Of a stretch of DNA of 64,000 bases, positions 27,140 through 40,564 are shown piece after piece (the first letter of the stretch is position 1; every line of letters begins with the position of its first letter). The notes beneath the pieces are model-generated. The model made no database searches, had not been told where the DNA came from, and saw nothing but the letters and a program-made list of their open reading frames with translations. This stretch comes from Homalodisca vitripennis. Its lineage: Eukaryota; Arthropoda; Insecta; Hemiptera; Cicadellidae. The translations under genes and the position numbers were made by a program. Where the stretch lies: positions 45,941,001 through 46,005,000 of the forward strand of contig NC_060214.1 in the NCBI RefSeq assembly GCF_021130785.1, in the 5' to 3' direction.

Positions 27140-29281
27140 AGCGGCCCATCGTAAAGTCATCAACTGAGTAAAATGCCTTTGACAAAAAAAAGTGTCTTAA
27201 TCGAGATTTGAATTCTTTGGGTTCATTAATTCGTTTGAGATCTCCAGGGAGCTTATTGATTAACTTGACACCCATTTGAGATGGCAAGTGTTCGAACATA
27301 GCCGTTCTATGCTGTTCTGTCCTGAAATTGTTCCTGCCTCTGGTCTCGTACTAATAGACGTCCCCTGCCCTGAACCAGTTCACATTTGAATCGGCAGTAC
27401 AGGGTAACGTCGAGAATATAGAGGCTGGGTAAGGTTAGAAATCCAAGTTACCTGAAGGCAATTTTACACGACTCTCTGGGTTTTAATTTCGAAATTATTC
27501 GAACAGCTTTCTTTTGTGTTCTAAATACTCTGTCAAATTTGTATTTAGAACAGCTGCCCCATAGTCTCAAACCGTAGGTCAAATGTGGATGTACAATGCC
27601 AAAGTAGGCAGTTTTCAGTACATCAAACGAGCAGAATTTTGCTAGATTGCGTAAGACATAAGTGCCTGAGGCAACCTTTGAGCAAACTCTGTCAATGTGA
27701 TCGCTCCAGGTCAGTCCCCTGTCCAGGTACATCCCCAGAAACTTTGGTGGATTCGGCTTCATCTAAGATAGCTTCATCCGCCATCACCATTGGTCTGTAT
27801 TCGTCTTCTTGTTGACGGAGACAAAATTTTATTACGTTAGTTTTTGGCATAGTTAGTTTTTAGATTTATCTTTGAAAAGTGCTCGATGCATGCGTTTAGT
27901 TCAATAAAAGGCTTTGATCTCAAGATCTTGTTTCGTACTTGATCTGCTGCAGAGAGTCGTATCGTCCGCATATTGAATCACCTCTCCATTTTTGAATTGA
28001 TGAATTCAATCTGTTGACGTAAATGAGAAAAGTATGGGCCCCAAAATTGAACCCTGGGGAACACCGTACTGCATTTTTACTTTGCCTGACAGGGTGTTCG
28101 CGATCTGCACACACTGCTCTCTGCCACTGAGGTATGACGAAAGCCATTTATGCGGCTGACCTCGAACACCACATGTCCATAACTGATGCAACACAATTGT
28201 CCCATGATGCACACAGTCAAAGGCCTTTGAAAGGTCGAGAAATATGCTGAGCACTTGTTCTCGACCTCTCCAAGCCATCAACAACACAGTCAATGAGTTT
28301 GTTACAGCATCAATCGTCGATTTGTTTGTTTTTCCTGAATCCGTACTGCTCAGGGTTAAGAATTTTCAAAACTGTTCAAGAAAACCTTCAAGCCTTCTAA
28401 TGAAAACCTTTTCGAAAATTTTGCTCATGACAGGAAGAATGGATACAGGACGGTAATTACTTGCGATGCAAGGATCATCCTTTTTAAAGATCGGAAACCA
28501 CTCTTGCTGTCTTCAAAGCTGAAGGGAAAACGCCTTGGGCGAAGGACAGATTTATCAATTTAGTAAGTGGTGTCAAAATGTGCTTTAAGCAACGCTTGAT
28601 CAGCCACACGGATATTCCGTTGATGTCGCTGGACTTCTTCGGCTTGAGGTCTCTCAAGACTACTGCCATCTCCACCTCCCCCACAGGAAACAGAACCATG
28701 GAAGAGACGGTCTCACTACTAAATTTTCTACAAGATTGTCACAACTGAAAGATGTGCTTGGTACAGCCACAGTCGAAAAAAAATTATTAAATTCGCTAGC
28801 CACTAAAAGTGGGTCGTCTGTTAAATTTTACCGTTAATTTTTTAGTTTCGGATTTGATTGTTTTGAGTTATTTGTTTGTGATGTAACGCTTTTTATCACT
28901 TCCCACGCACTTTTTGAAAACATTTTTCTGCGTTCTCCAATTTTTGTTCAATATCTCTCGTGCTTTAGCGGCTTTTATTTCCTTGCGATAATTTTGTTTA
29001 AATGTTCTATAAAATTTTTTGAAGTTTTCGTTATTTGATTTTAAATAAATTGAATGGTAAAATTTGAGCCTTTCTCTCAAGTAGAGAATATCCTGAGTAA
29101 TCCAGGCATTACTCTTCCCATGAGATCGCTCCTTTATCATTCTATATGGGCAAGTAATATTTAGGTAATAATTAAGGCAGTCATTGAACGCAGTTAATGC
29201 TTCCTCTACGTGTTTCAAAAGCATCCACAAATGACCAAGATTCTCTTTGGAGGAATCTGTTGAGAATTTTGATGTTTTCAT
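27140..29281 (-). pseudogene. LINE ORF2 connecting region and reverse transcriptase, frame-broken
   Basis: The connecting region (about 29281-28868) is Lys-rich and open. RT motifs follow in several frames: LKPKKSSDINGISVWLIK, FLDLSKAFDCVHH (first catalytic Asp), GVPQGSILGPILF, and QYADDTTLCS with an intact YADD at 27961-27972. Then come KFLGMYLDRGLTWSDHI and HPHLTYGLRLWG. The extreme C-terminus (INKLPGDLK to KAFYSVDDF) is readable near 27250-27150. The catalytic Asp residues are preserved, but at least four frame changes make this copy inactive as read. Confidence 0.85.
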
Positions 29282-29284
29282 TTT

Positions 29285-30000
29285 TTAAATCTCTTTTAAA
29301 TTTTGCTGAAGAGGGTTCGTATTTAGGATTGTGAATTGTTTGATTACAGTCTCCTGTGCGAAATGGTCAGAGATGGCCGCGTCGAGAACAGTAACAGAGA
29401 CGCCCGGAAAGTTTGTGATGACGTTGGCGATGGCCGTACTCGACCTGGCAGTCACTCGAGTTGGTGTGTTCACGGACCAGACTAAGTCAAAAGAAGTGAG
29501 AACATCGCGAAACCGCTGGGTTTTGAGGGTTGGTGTGGTCTAATACATCAATGTTGAAATCACCAGTAAATTATGAATTTCAATGCCTTGGAACGTAACA
29601 AATTTAAAAGGGACTCGAATTGTTCAAAAAATGTTGTGAAGCATCCGTTCGGGGATCTATATACGCCAATTATTACAAGTTTTCCAGAAAAATTTAGACT
29701 GATTTTGTATACCTTCCGCTTCAAAGTCCAACTCACTAGTGCGGTCAACTCTGAAGGGTTGGAATATCAGTTTCGATTTGACAAAAATTGCCACACCTCC
29801 CCCCCTTTGTATTGCGTTCGATTAAATCGTTGCCAATTGATAATTGTCAATTCTGAACAGAGCAGCATTTTCAGGTGTGAAACCATGCTCAGAGATAATG
29901 AAAATATCAGGTTGCAGTTCATCTGCCATGAGCGATAGCTCCTCAATTTTGTTGGATGCAATCTGTGCATTTTGATGCAACACTGAAAGTGTTTGTAAAG
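29285..30000 (-). pseudogene. LINE ORF2 N-terminal endonuclease, frame-broken
   Basis: Successive pieces in different frames fit the APE-type endonuclease of LINEs. They are an N-terminal LHQNAQIASNKIEELSLMAD with DIFIISEHGF (the Asn and Glu metal-binding positions), a central IIGVYRSPNG, and a C-terminal ISDHFA (the Asp-His pair). The middle of the domain is poorly readable because of frameshifts. The protein would nick target DNA to prime reverse transcription. Confidence 0.75.
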
Positions 30001-30329
30001 AATTTTGAATTTTGTTGTTAAATTTTGATTTGGAATTTGAAAAATGTTTTTGAGTATCCAGTGCTGATATCCCTAGGTTACTGTCGTAGTCATTAGATGG
30101 TGGAAAGTTTTTTTGTTTTTTTCACACTATTCTTTGTCGTCTTGACCGCGTCAGCAAAAGTCTCGTATGGCAGCGTGCGAGGTTCGGTTACGCCAGCGAC
30201 GAAGACTTCCGGCCAGCAGAGGATTGTCTTCGGGTGTCTGTAGGAGGCGAAGACTGCGCTGCACCAGGATGTGAACCAGCTCCTGCATGCATTGTATCAG
30301 GGTGCCTTGCCAAGAGTTGCTTACTTTTT

Positions 30330-31485
30330 GGTTTTTAAATGCATCCCGTGTCTTTTAAATGCACCCCTTCTAATAAGGTTGAAGTCTAACACCACTGCCC
30401 CACTATGCCTAGCGCACAGTTCTTCAATATAGGCGTTGACTAGTTTCGTCTCCTTATTTATTGGATGGTCAGTGGCAGGTCGTGTCGGTGGGGCAGAGTT
30501 AAGACAATCACCTTAGCAGTTTTCAGCTTGGCAGTGATGCAGAGCTCCAAATGCCTATAAATATTGTACTGCTGCCCAGCTGCAAGATCGTTGGTTCCCG
30601 CTATGAGAACATAGCAACTGCCAGGTGGAGGGGTAGCATCAGAATTCACGGTCTGCAGCTTTGCTCCCAGCCTGCAGGATCCCTCCACTGTAGTATCCCT
30701 GGTCACCATGCTCTGAAACTAGTTCGGCAATATTTCGGCCATGGCTATCACCGTTGATCCAAACCGTATGGAAAGGCAGTGATGCTTTTGTTTTAAAAAC
30801 GGGTTTGCTGAGCCTTCTTCCTCGGAGCTGTATTCGGTCGCCGCTCGAGTTTCGGTCCTTTATAATTTTTATTTTGTTTCCGCTTTCCGGGATATCAGTC
30901 TTCAGAGCAGCAAACCTGTTGTTTATTTGGAATGGTCTTCCTTTACCACGCTGCACACCGTCCACTCGGATCCACCATCCTCCCCTCCACACTTGCCACA
31001 ACTTGTCCCCTCAGAGTCCGCAGCTCGGCCTCAAGCACTTCCACCGTGGTCCTCAGGTTGTTGATATCAGCACGGCCATTTACACACTGCTCTTCCATAC
31101 ATATAGCTCGCAAATCACACTGCGTCGCGAAGTCAGCCACCGACGCACGAGGTGTCATGACAGACTGTGGCGAGTTTACAACAAATATTTCGTCTGTGTA
31201 CTGCAACAGTCGCTTATCGTTTTCTATTGTATGGTTTATGACATGACGTAGTTGTTCTTTCAGTTCAGCAATCTTTGCCTGAAGAATGGTGTTTTCCTTT
31301 ACCAGATTCTCTATAGTGGGTAGCTCAGGCTGTAGGGTAGACGTAGTAGAGGTGTCCAGAATTGAATAATGTGGTGAGAGTGACACCACAGGCGTTGACA
31401 TATCGGTGCCACGGCAGACGTCGGGGCAGCGGGCGTCGAGGTAGATGTCGGTACCACGTGTGTCACAGTAGGCGTCGTGGAACAT
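30330..31485 (-). pseudogene. LINE ORF1 with SGNH esterase domain, frame-broken
   Basis: The first piece (about 180 codons from the Met at 31485, with the frame also open upstream) contains heptad-like segments such as ENTILQAKIAELKEQL and RTTVEVLEAELRTL, a coiled coil as in ORF1 RNA-binding proteins. The second and third pieces carry SGNH hydrolase blocks: INGDSHGRN (catalytic Ser), GTNDLA (Asn) and, after another frame change, KRHGMHL (catalytic His). At least two frameshifts separate the pieces. In CR1 elements such esterases are thought to aid membrane or lipid interaction during retrotransposition, but that role is not shown here. Confidence 0.8.
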
Positions 31486-31643
31486 GTCTGCGACGGTCAG
31501 GATGGCGAGACGGTGGGCGCAGCGACAAGCGGCAAGCTGCAGCGGGCGCTCCAGCAGACGGTGAACGCTGCGGCATCGGCAGTCGTTCTCATAGTGGACG
31601 GGGTGAGGCCCCGAGTGTTTGGCATTGCCTACTGTCCATTGTC

Positions 31644-31798
31644 TTATAGCTGGAGTCCGTTTTTAATGAAGCACCGCAATTTTTTTCCTAGACAAATCCA
31701 TGATACATCTCCGTTTTTTAGAATTCTGTGTTGTCTGAATTTGTATTCATTGTACAACATACAAGGTTTCCCTCTTTTAGTTTCTTCAATTTCGAAAG
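31644..31798 (-). pseudogene. FLYWCH zinc-finger fragment
   Basis: The minus strand encodes about 50 residues with a clear FLYWCH signature: KRGKPCMLYNEYKFRQHRIL, then KNGDVSWICLGKK and an RCFIK piece. This matches the F/L-Y-W-C part of the domain. The last His is not reached, because the frame shifts at a run of A residues in the Ile-Lys codons. The alternative frame there gives Lys-Thr-Asp-Ser, as expected for the family. FLYWCH domains occur in host proteins such as Drosophila mod(mdg4) and in some MULE transposons. The LINE 5' end lies immediately downstream, so it probably inserted into this unit. Confidence 0.65.
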
Positions 31799-31869
31799 AC
31801 ATTGAGTTGAATATATTGTAAGATAATACTTTTGTTGATTTAACGAAATAAATAAATAAAATAGTAAAC

Positions 31870-32000
31870 AATAATAAATAGTAACAGATTTAACAATACA
31901 AATTTAACAATAAACACATTTTATAACAACGAAATTAACAATAATAAATTTAACAATACCACATTTTACAATGTAACAGTAATAATTAAAATAATAACAG
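31870..32000. repeat. Imperfect tandem AAATTTAACAATA-type repeat
   Basis: Several imperfect copies of a 12-14 base AT-rich unit (AATTTAACAATA). Low complexity. Confidence 0.6.
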
Positions 32001-32116
32001 GCAATAATATTAACAATACGGAAAAGAAATAAATAGAAAAAGTAACGAATACAACTCAAATTAGATAAAATTCTTATTAGATTTAATAAAATAGTTCTTT
32101 GGTTTTAAACAAAAAG

Positions 32117-32195
32117 ATAAGCTCGACACTAGGATTCGATCCGTGTAGACCGAGGTCGTAGGTACCAGCGCTTTATCCACTTTTCTACGAGTGCC
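32117..32195 (-). repeat. tRNA-like SINE head or tRNA pseudogene
   Basis: The minus strand has AGTGGATAAAGCGCTGG (A-box-like, 32165-32181) and GGATCGAATCC (B-box-like, 32132-32142) at the spacing found in tRNA-derived pol III promoters. No full cloverleaf with matching acceptor arms can be drawn. A working tRNA gene is therefore unlikely. Confidence 0.45.
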
Positions 32196-32199
32196 TTGG

Positions 32200-35100
32200 A
32201 GATAAGATGTAGGCACTAGTACATAAGTTGTGTATTCTGCAGAAAAACAAAGCGAAGGCACATTGTAGGTTGCTCTGCAGTCCAGGTTAGCACAATAGTG
32301 AGGTTATTTGCAGAACACAGTACATACCGTCAATGTCCGTTTTAACTGCAATTTGTGCAATGTTTAAAGTGTCCGCAGTCTTATCAGAACCATAATGCAC
32401 ATCAGAAAAACTAAGAGTTAAAATTGTTCAACACAATAAAAATTAATTTAAAATCGGAGAAATAAAAACTACGAGTAGTTCATTGGCGCATGCGCATCCA
32501 CTATCCACTATAGTAATGAAAATATAAATTATTTTTATTTTTACATTGTATTTATACCGTCAGACTTAAAACCTACCAACGAGTAAGTAAATATTAGTTG
32601 GTCATTGATACAGAGAAATTGATCAAATTTTCCTCTTTAGCTATTGGTAACATAACTAGTAATTGCATGTAGGTGTGTTAGTTTTGAATGTGTCAATTAA
32701 AATTAATTATTATCAAATCTCGCTAATTACATCAAAATAATTTAAAATCGGATTTAAAGCAAAATGTATCGGAGACTAATGAACTTGGAGAGGTAACACT
32801 TTCTAACACCACCAACAATATAAATCGAATTCAACTATTATACCCTATTATTTCAAGAAATGTTATTCTTTAGATCAAACATGTTAGACAGAAGCACGAA
32901 CGCCAAAGTAGATAGATTTAGTTTAGAAACTCATGTCGTATTAATAAAATAGCAAACATACATAAACAACCGATTAATTTGGTTTCTAACAGTACCAAAA
33001 ATACGCAGCTGTGAAGCTTAACTTTCTATTTTGAGAGGCAGACAGGCAAGTAATCAAACAAACAAATTTCTACACCCCTCTGGAACACAGAAAAGATAAT
33101 CTACCAGCCTTTTAGTAGATAGTCCTTTATGACGCTCATTAAATCTCATGGATATAATTACAATTCCACATAAATCGATGTTCATTTTCTATCAGTGAGG
33201 TTTCATGCAAAGTTAAAAAACTAAATTGTTCATTCGTTTTCAAGATAATCAGACATCGTGCGGAATGTCAGACAGACAGACATTAAATATTTCAAGCTCT
33301 TCGAGTGACAGGCTGTACTAACACTCAGCCAATAAATATCAATAATAAAAATTCTAGATTTAAATGTTCCATATTTTGTTTGGTAGGCATCATTTTGTGT
33401 AAGAGATGGTACCTGGAAATTTCGGTAAAGTAAACTAAGTTTAGTAAGGAATGGATTTCATGAAGGGATGAAAATAAAAAAGCTAATATTGAATTAAGTA
33501 CCACGACATAAAGAGCAACAGTGTGTTAGCGAGTCAGCAAAGAGCAATATGGAACTCTATGGTTTATGTGACCTGAGCGCCATTATTTAGAATGTATTAT
33601 GTGATCATCTTTCAATATCGATATCCGACCAGAATTAGACATAAAAAATAATCGTTTTCCCGAACGGTATGCCTTTTACGTCGCCGGGAATATCTCTTCC
33701 CTAAATAAAAACATATTAATAATTCATTAGTCCTATTACATTGATCTATAAACTTGTTAGTTCCAATTTACTTAGCATTTGCATAACAGATTTTCTTGAT
33801 TTTTAGAATTTGTTAAATAATGTTTTAACAATTAGTAATATAACAGTTTCACGAATAAATAAATAATTAATATAACATTTATTAATATTCTAAGGAAATG
33901 TTTTATGAATTTGTTTGTAACCGTTCCTAAACAAAGGTCTGTGTCTCTTACAAACTCAATACAATTTTACCTATTCGGATTTTTTAAATAATGGCACGAT
34001 TTCCTATTGCAGATACTACCTCAGATTGGTTATTAAAAAAAACATGAATCATATAAAAAAATTTTCATAAAATATCAAAAATTAATATTATTTATATCAT
34101 GATAACAATTAAGCTAACTTGCATACATTAGCTTAAATTAATAAAGATTAACAGTACGGGAGTTTTAACAATTATTTATTCAACTTCTTTATCGATTAGG
34201 TGATTTAAAGAAAAAGTACCATTAATGATTTTAATATATTAAGTAAATAAATATTCATGTTTACTACTTATAAGTCTTGGCTGAGAGTTATCAAAGGCAT
34301 GCACATAGGAAGCTTGAAAGATTTCTCTCCTGGTTGTGTGGCAATCCAAACAATGTCTCGAGAACTGACTGCTCTATTGACGTGATATTTGATTGAAGTT
34401 TTATTTATACATAAGCAACTTCAAATTCGATGGTGGGGCATTTTAATAACATTGGATTTCGCTTCGTAGTAGCACAAAAGGCAAAATTGGTTTTATGTAT
34501 TGCCACGAAAAATAAATGTGTATCCAAGTTCAATATATTCTATTCAAACACATGATTTAGTATAGTATGTTTAGTAACATATGTTGCCCTACTAACCAAA
34601 ATATCTAGAAAATATTTCACCTGTACATGTTTTTAAAACCAAATCAAGTCTTTTACTGCTAGTTATCGGATAAGCGTTAGTGAAATCCATGGAGAAGAAT
34701 AATTTTAGTGGTTGGTAATATCCAGCCATGGTATTCGCCCGACGGTTATTAGTGATTTTTGCCTATTAGGCTGACAAAAATTTCTTACCTCAGGTTTGGT
34801 GATATAACATTTTTTATAGTCCAACTACATACAGGTATCCATATTGGAATACGTTTCTGACATTTTTAAGCTTTTCATTTTTTAATATAACCTCAAATTG
34901 CTCCCGTAATTATTTTAGTTGCCTCTTTAGTTTTTTTTCTGATAATAGAATGCTATCTGTGTCAGAATTTCCGTATAATTTACATTGTAATAAATCTTCT
35001 CAATCAAACATGATTTTTTTATTACAAATTTTCTTCAAAGGGCTTGTGGCAAATTGGAGACTTTTTTCTACTGATTTCAATCCGTGATAAAATATCAACA

Positions 35101-35234
35101 ATACTGCACTTGTAAGACCTTTGTAGATGTCCAATGTGCTATATCCTCTATTGTTTTACCGCGTCATAAAACTGGCCTGCTTTTATTATATGGTTCACTT
35201 TTATAGCGTGTTATTATAGCAAACAATAGAGCAG
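32200..35234. other. AT-rich non-coding stretch
   Basis: No supported gene. The part 34600-34800 and 35040-35200 is less AT-rich and may hold a decayed transposon, but I could not fit any family to either strand. Confidence 0.4.
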
Positions 35235-35400
35235 TGTGGCGGTCATAGCAGTTATCGCAAGATAACTGAGTGAAGAAAACTCGAGCGTGGCCGCCCCCTG
35301 GATGGTTGACCGCTAAGTGAACCTGTCCTTGCAGCAGTCCGACTGTACGGCCTTAGACAAACGTTGGGAATTAAAATTTAATCCACTGGTCCCCAGGTAA
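35235..35400 (+). mobile_element. 5S-rRNA-like SINE candidate
   Basis: A GC-richer segment carries CTGGATGGTTGACCGCT (35300-35316), close to the conserved box C of 5S rRNA genes (TTGGATGGGTGACCGCC). About 45 bases upstream it has CGCAAGATAACTGAG, like the 5S box A. This is the internal promoter layout of 5S-derived (SINE3-type) elements. The downstream part, through about 35400, shows no A tail and is unassigned. A degraded 5S pseudogene is the alternative. Confidence 0.45.
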
Positions 35401-35883
35401 ATCATCAATGATAAAACTACATTCGTCATTAGAGATCTATTGTTTAGAATTTTTTGTTCAACTACGATAATAAAGTAAGTTCTTTTTTAATTTCTGGGAC
35501 AAACGTGATACAAGCATTATTAATTGAAATATATCTCATACTGCTTTTATGAGATTTACCTTTGATTTGTATTAGTTAAATTACGTATCCTGGGTTTAGG
35601 TCAACGATTTTACACTCTCTTCAATGTGCTTGTAGACAATAAACAATCCCCAGAAAAATTCATGTTTTTTGGAAATAATTCCTAGCTCTAAGTGATTTTT
35701 TTTCAATCACTGATTCTAGTTTGTATAACAATTATCGCAAATAATAGAGCGAACGGATGGGTAATTAATCGTTGCAAAAGCGTTCCCTATTTGAAATCCA
35801 TCTGTAATACTGATCCGCATGTATAATTTTGTGTGAATAGGGATTTATAGTCCCTCTCTTGCTGTTGAAGTTCTAATTATGTG

Positions 35884-37724
<1,841 letters not shown>

Positions 37725-38110
37725 AATCATAAAAAGATGTATTTGGATGACAAACATGGATGAGGAGGAGAAAGGTGAATCCACACTTTGAATCTTCAAA
37801 GATGTCATGAAGTCTTTTTTGTTGATATATTACACTTAAGTAAACTTCTATTATTCTATTGATAATAAATTTATTATTTTTAGAATCTGCTTATTTGAAA
37901 TCCCCCTCATGATGGAATATCCAAGATATTTTTATATTGTCAGCGATTATGACACCCATAACCTTAACATAACTTATTAACTATTGAATAAAAAAAGATT
38001 ACTGCAGAGTAATATAATAGGGAAAATGACTTCATGAAGTCTTTGAAGATGCAAAGTGTGGATCGACCTTTGTCCTCCTCATCCAAGTTTGTAATCTTAA
38101 AACATAACTT
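37725..38110. repeat. Foldback element or inverted duplication
   Basis: Two arms in inverted orientation of about 150 bases each flank a centre near 37920. The outer 70 bases are best conserved: GATGAGGAGGASAAAGGT, then ATCCACACTTTG, then ATCTTCAAAGA and TCATGAAGTC. Arm 1 is about 37735-37818 and arm 2 about 38025-38098. Weaker similarity continues inward (ATATTAC, CAGTAA or TAAGTAA, CTATTGATAATAA). The better-conserved part of the right arm is open when read on the minus strand (DEEDKGRSTLCIFKDFMK). Confidence 0.7.
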
Positions 38111-38557
38111 TAGATATTACTTTGTTAATGGTGTAGTAATTTATTTGCTACCGTATGTTTCAGGTCGTTTGTGTACCATAATAATGTTGTCTGGTGCTAA
38201 CGAAAATATGATCATCACTAATTTCAATTACTACGTTCTGTCATTGTCCAATATTCAGATTCCTCTATGCAATTAAAGATATCTCGTGCAAACCTCGGGT
38301 ATCAGAGGTGGCTAAGTTTTACAACACATATATTACTCGCTTCGAGATACTTAGAGGATTATTAAAAGGGTGTTGTGTTTTTATTATACTATTATTTACT
38401 TTAAAATATTGTAAAAATTCGGTAACAATTACGTTTTCACTTTTTTATTTATTTTTGTAGACAATTTTCTTGGGAAAATTTTGATATACAACACTTTATA
38501 TTTTAAATTTTATTAGCACTCGTAAAAAAATAAATTCGAAAGTGTGTTTACGTAAAT

Positions 38558-39438
38558 ATGGCAAAGCAACAACACCTCATAGCTGAGCAACGCAACTTAT
38601 TTGTTATAGTACTCATTACTTTATCAGTAAAGGAGATGATGCCTTATGGAGCAGATGTCATAATAGACAAATTAAAGTGTATTGGACACATACAAAAGCG
38701 GATGGGTACTAGGCTACGCAAACTAAAGTCCGATAATAAGTCCATAAAACTTGCTGATGGTAAACCACTGAATGTTAAAACCCGCCTTTCATCAGTGCTA
38801 TAGACCAGCTCCAGGCCTATTATGGCCAAGCCATAAGAAGAAGCAATACAGTTGAAGAGATGAAGCAAGGAATATGGGCTTTATTTTATCACAAGTCATC
38901 CAGTGATGAAAATCCTCAACATGGTCTTTGCCCAAAAGGCGCTGAAAGTTGGTGCAAGTATCAACGATCTCTTGTAACTGGTGAGACGTCCAAACATAAA
39001 AATAATATCCCCTCAGTTATTATGGAGTTTATAAGGTCAGTGTTTAGGAGCCTGTCAGATCCTGATCTCTTGAAAAAGTGTTTAAACAAAAAGACCCAAA
39101 ACCCTAACGAAAGTGTAAATAGTGTGATATGGGCTCGCCTCCCAAAACCTGGATTTGTGGGTATAAAGACCTTACATTCTAGAGTTTATAAAGCCGTTTC
39201 AACTTTTAATATCGGACAGATTACTAAATGTAAGGTCCTACAGAAATTGGGCATTTCTATTGGCAAAAACACTGTTTCTACAATGAAATTACTAGACACC
39301 GAGAGGCTTCGAAATTTAATGCGCTCTTCTGCTGAATTAAAGAAAAGGGCCAGGCAGACCAAGAGGCAATCTAAAAGGAAGCTGGAGGACAAGAAAGAAG
39401 ACCCAGACAATCCAAGTTATGGGGCTGACCTGTTTTAA
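38558..39438 (+). pseudogene. Mutator-like transposase C-terminal part, frame-broken
   Basis: Two adjoining frames belong to the metazoan Mutator-like transposase family. The first (about 38630-38800) has MPYGADVIIDKLKCIGHIQK followed by RMGTRLRKLK and KLADGK. The second begins near 38800 (IDQLQAYYGQAIRR) and runs to the stop at 39436-39438. It includes GIWALFYHKSS, GAESWCKYQR, the conserved CLNKKTQNPNESVNSVIW, and a Lys/Arg-rich C-terminus. A one-base shift near 38795-38800 separates them, and the part 5' of 38630 is not alignable. The N-terminal catalytic DDE region is largely absent, so it is inactive. No terminal inverted repeats were identified. Confidence 0.75.
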
Positions 39439-40487
39439 ATACAATTTGTAAGTAAAACCTGTTTTTTATAACATTGAAATTGTACGGATTACTTTAAATC
39501 GCGATTCCCGAAAGTTGCATTTTTTTACATTGTGGAACACTTTTTCAAAAACCATTTGAGATATCAAACTGAAATTTTTACTACATATTCTAGGCTATTA
39601 TTTGAACACTTTAACACGAGGATTTGTTAATTAGCACATTAATTATTATTTTATAAAATATTATATGTGAAATTTTAAATAAAAAATTAGCAGCATATAA
39701 AAAAAGTGTATTTTTTAAAATCCTTGTGTTAAAGTGTACTAATAATGTCAAAGAATGTGTGGTAAAAATTTCGTTTGGATATCTCTAATAGATTTTGAAG
39801 AAAGTGATCCACAAAATACACAATTTAACATTAGCGTAATAGGACTGTCCGGGTCCCCTTGTATTAAATGCTTAAAAAGCTCTTTAATGTATAATACTTC
39901 CAGTATCCTTAACTTTTCCAACTTAAAGTGGATAATAAATTAAATGGTGAATTTGTGATTTACATAGATCCCCGACAGTAACTTTTTTATATTTGTGTCC
40001 ATTATGATTTATTCATTTTAATGTAAAATTTTAAAACCAATTTAGCACTTTAAATATTGGTTATATCACTAGCTTTCTTTATTGTAATTTCAGAAGTATT
40101 GCAATATTAAAATAGGTAATTTATTATAACTCAAACGTTTATATATGATATTATGGAGTTATGGTGACATATTCCATTCATGTAACAAAAGATTTCTTCC
40201 CATTCTCTTCAACACTGTATTAATACTTAGGTTTCAGAGGTTCCATATAATTTTAATTAATCTCTTGTAGTTCAAATAAATACTAGGAATTATGGTTACA
40301 CTTCTGAGATGGTAATAGTTGATATATATAAAATAAACAAGGAATTTTTTTCCGGAAGGCTGTATTAATGACTTTCTTTGAATATACTGCATTTATGATG
40401 TAATTGTATAAGTATAATAAAAGTATGGTAACCGAATAATAAATTTTTAATCTATCTTTAGTTCTAAACTGAATAATCTTTGTTGAA

Positions 40488-40491
<4 letters not shown>
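39439..40491. other. Non-coding sequence downstream of the Mutator-like fragment
   Basis: AT-rich and without a gene. Two strings recur in it, TTTGAGATATCAAACTGAAATTTTT near 39556 and a partly similar AATTTCGTTTGGATATCTCTAA near 39768. They may mark the 3' portion of the same element. Confidence 0.35.

Positions 40492-40560
<69 letters not shown>
40492..40560. repeat. (TA)n microsatellite
   Basis: A pure TA run of about 69 bases. Confidence 0.97.

Positions 40561-40564
<4 letters not shown>

Larger units (their letters stand above)
26905..31660 (-). mobile_element. CR1-like LINE, nearly full length, frame-broken
   Basis: A non-LTR retrotransposon on the minus strand. From 5' to 3' it carries ORF1 with coiled coil and SGNH esterase motifs, ORF2 with apurinic-type endonuclease, connecting region and reverse transcriptase, then a short 3' UTR. 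It ends with GCAATAAAG and an (ATT)n tail at 26905-26925. The esterase in ORF1 together with APE and RT in ORF2 is the CR1/L2-type arrangement. The 5' end is placed near 31660, where GC-rich sequence gives way to a FLYWCH fragment. Several frameshifts break both ORFs, but the key catalytic motifs are still readable. Confidence 0.85.

Noticed and set aside
29573..29938. 121-codon plus-strand open frame
   Set aside because: It is antisense to the LINE endonuclease region, where the minus strand shows the family motifs.
30754..31251. 165-codon plus-strand open frame
   Set aside because: It is the reverse-strand shadow of the LINE ORF1, whose coiled coil and esterase motifs read on the minus strand.
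31870..32000. Satellite DNA array from AATTTAACAATA copies
   Set aside because: Only a few imperfect copies over about 130 bases, better described as low-complexity sequence.
34600..35200. Decayed retrotransposon on the minus strand
   Set aside because: Some codon-like stretches were readable, but no RT, integrase or Penelope motif could be matched in any frame.
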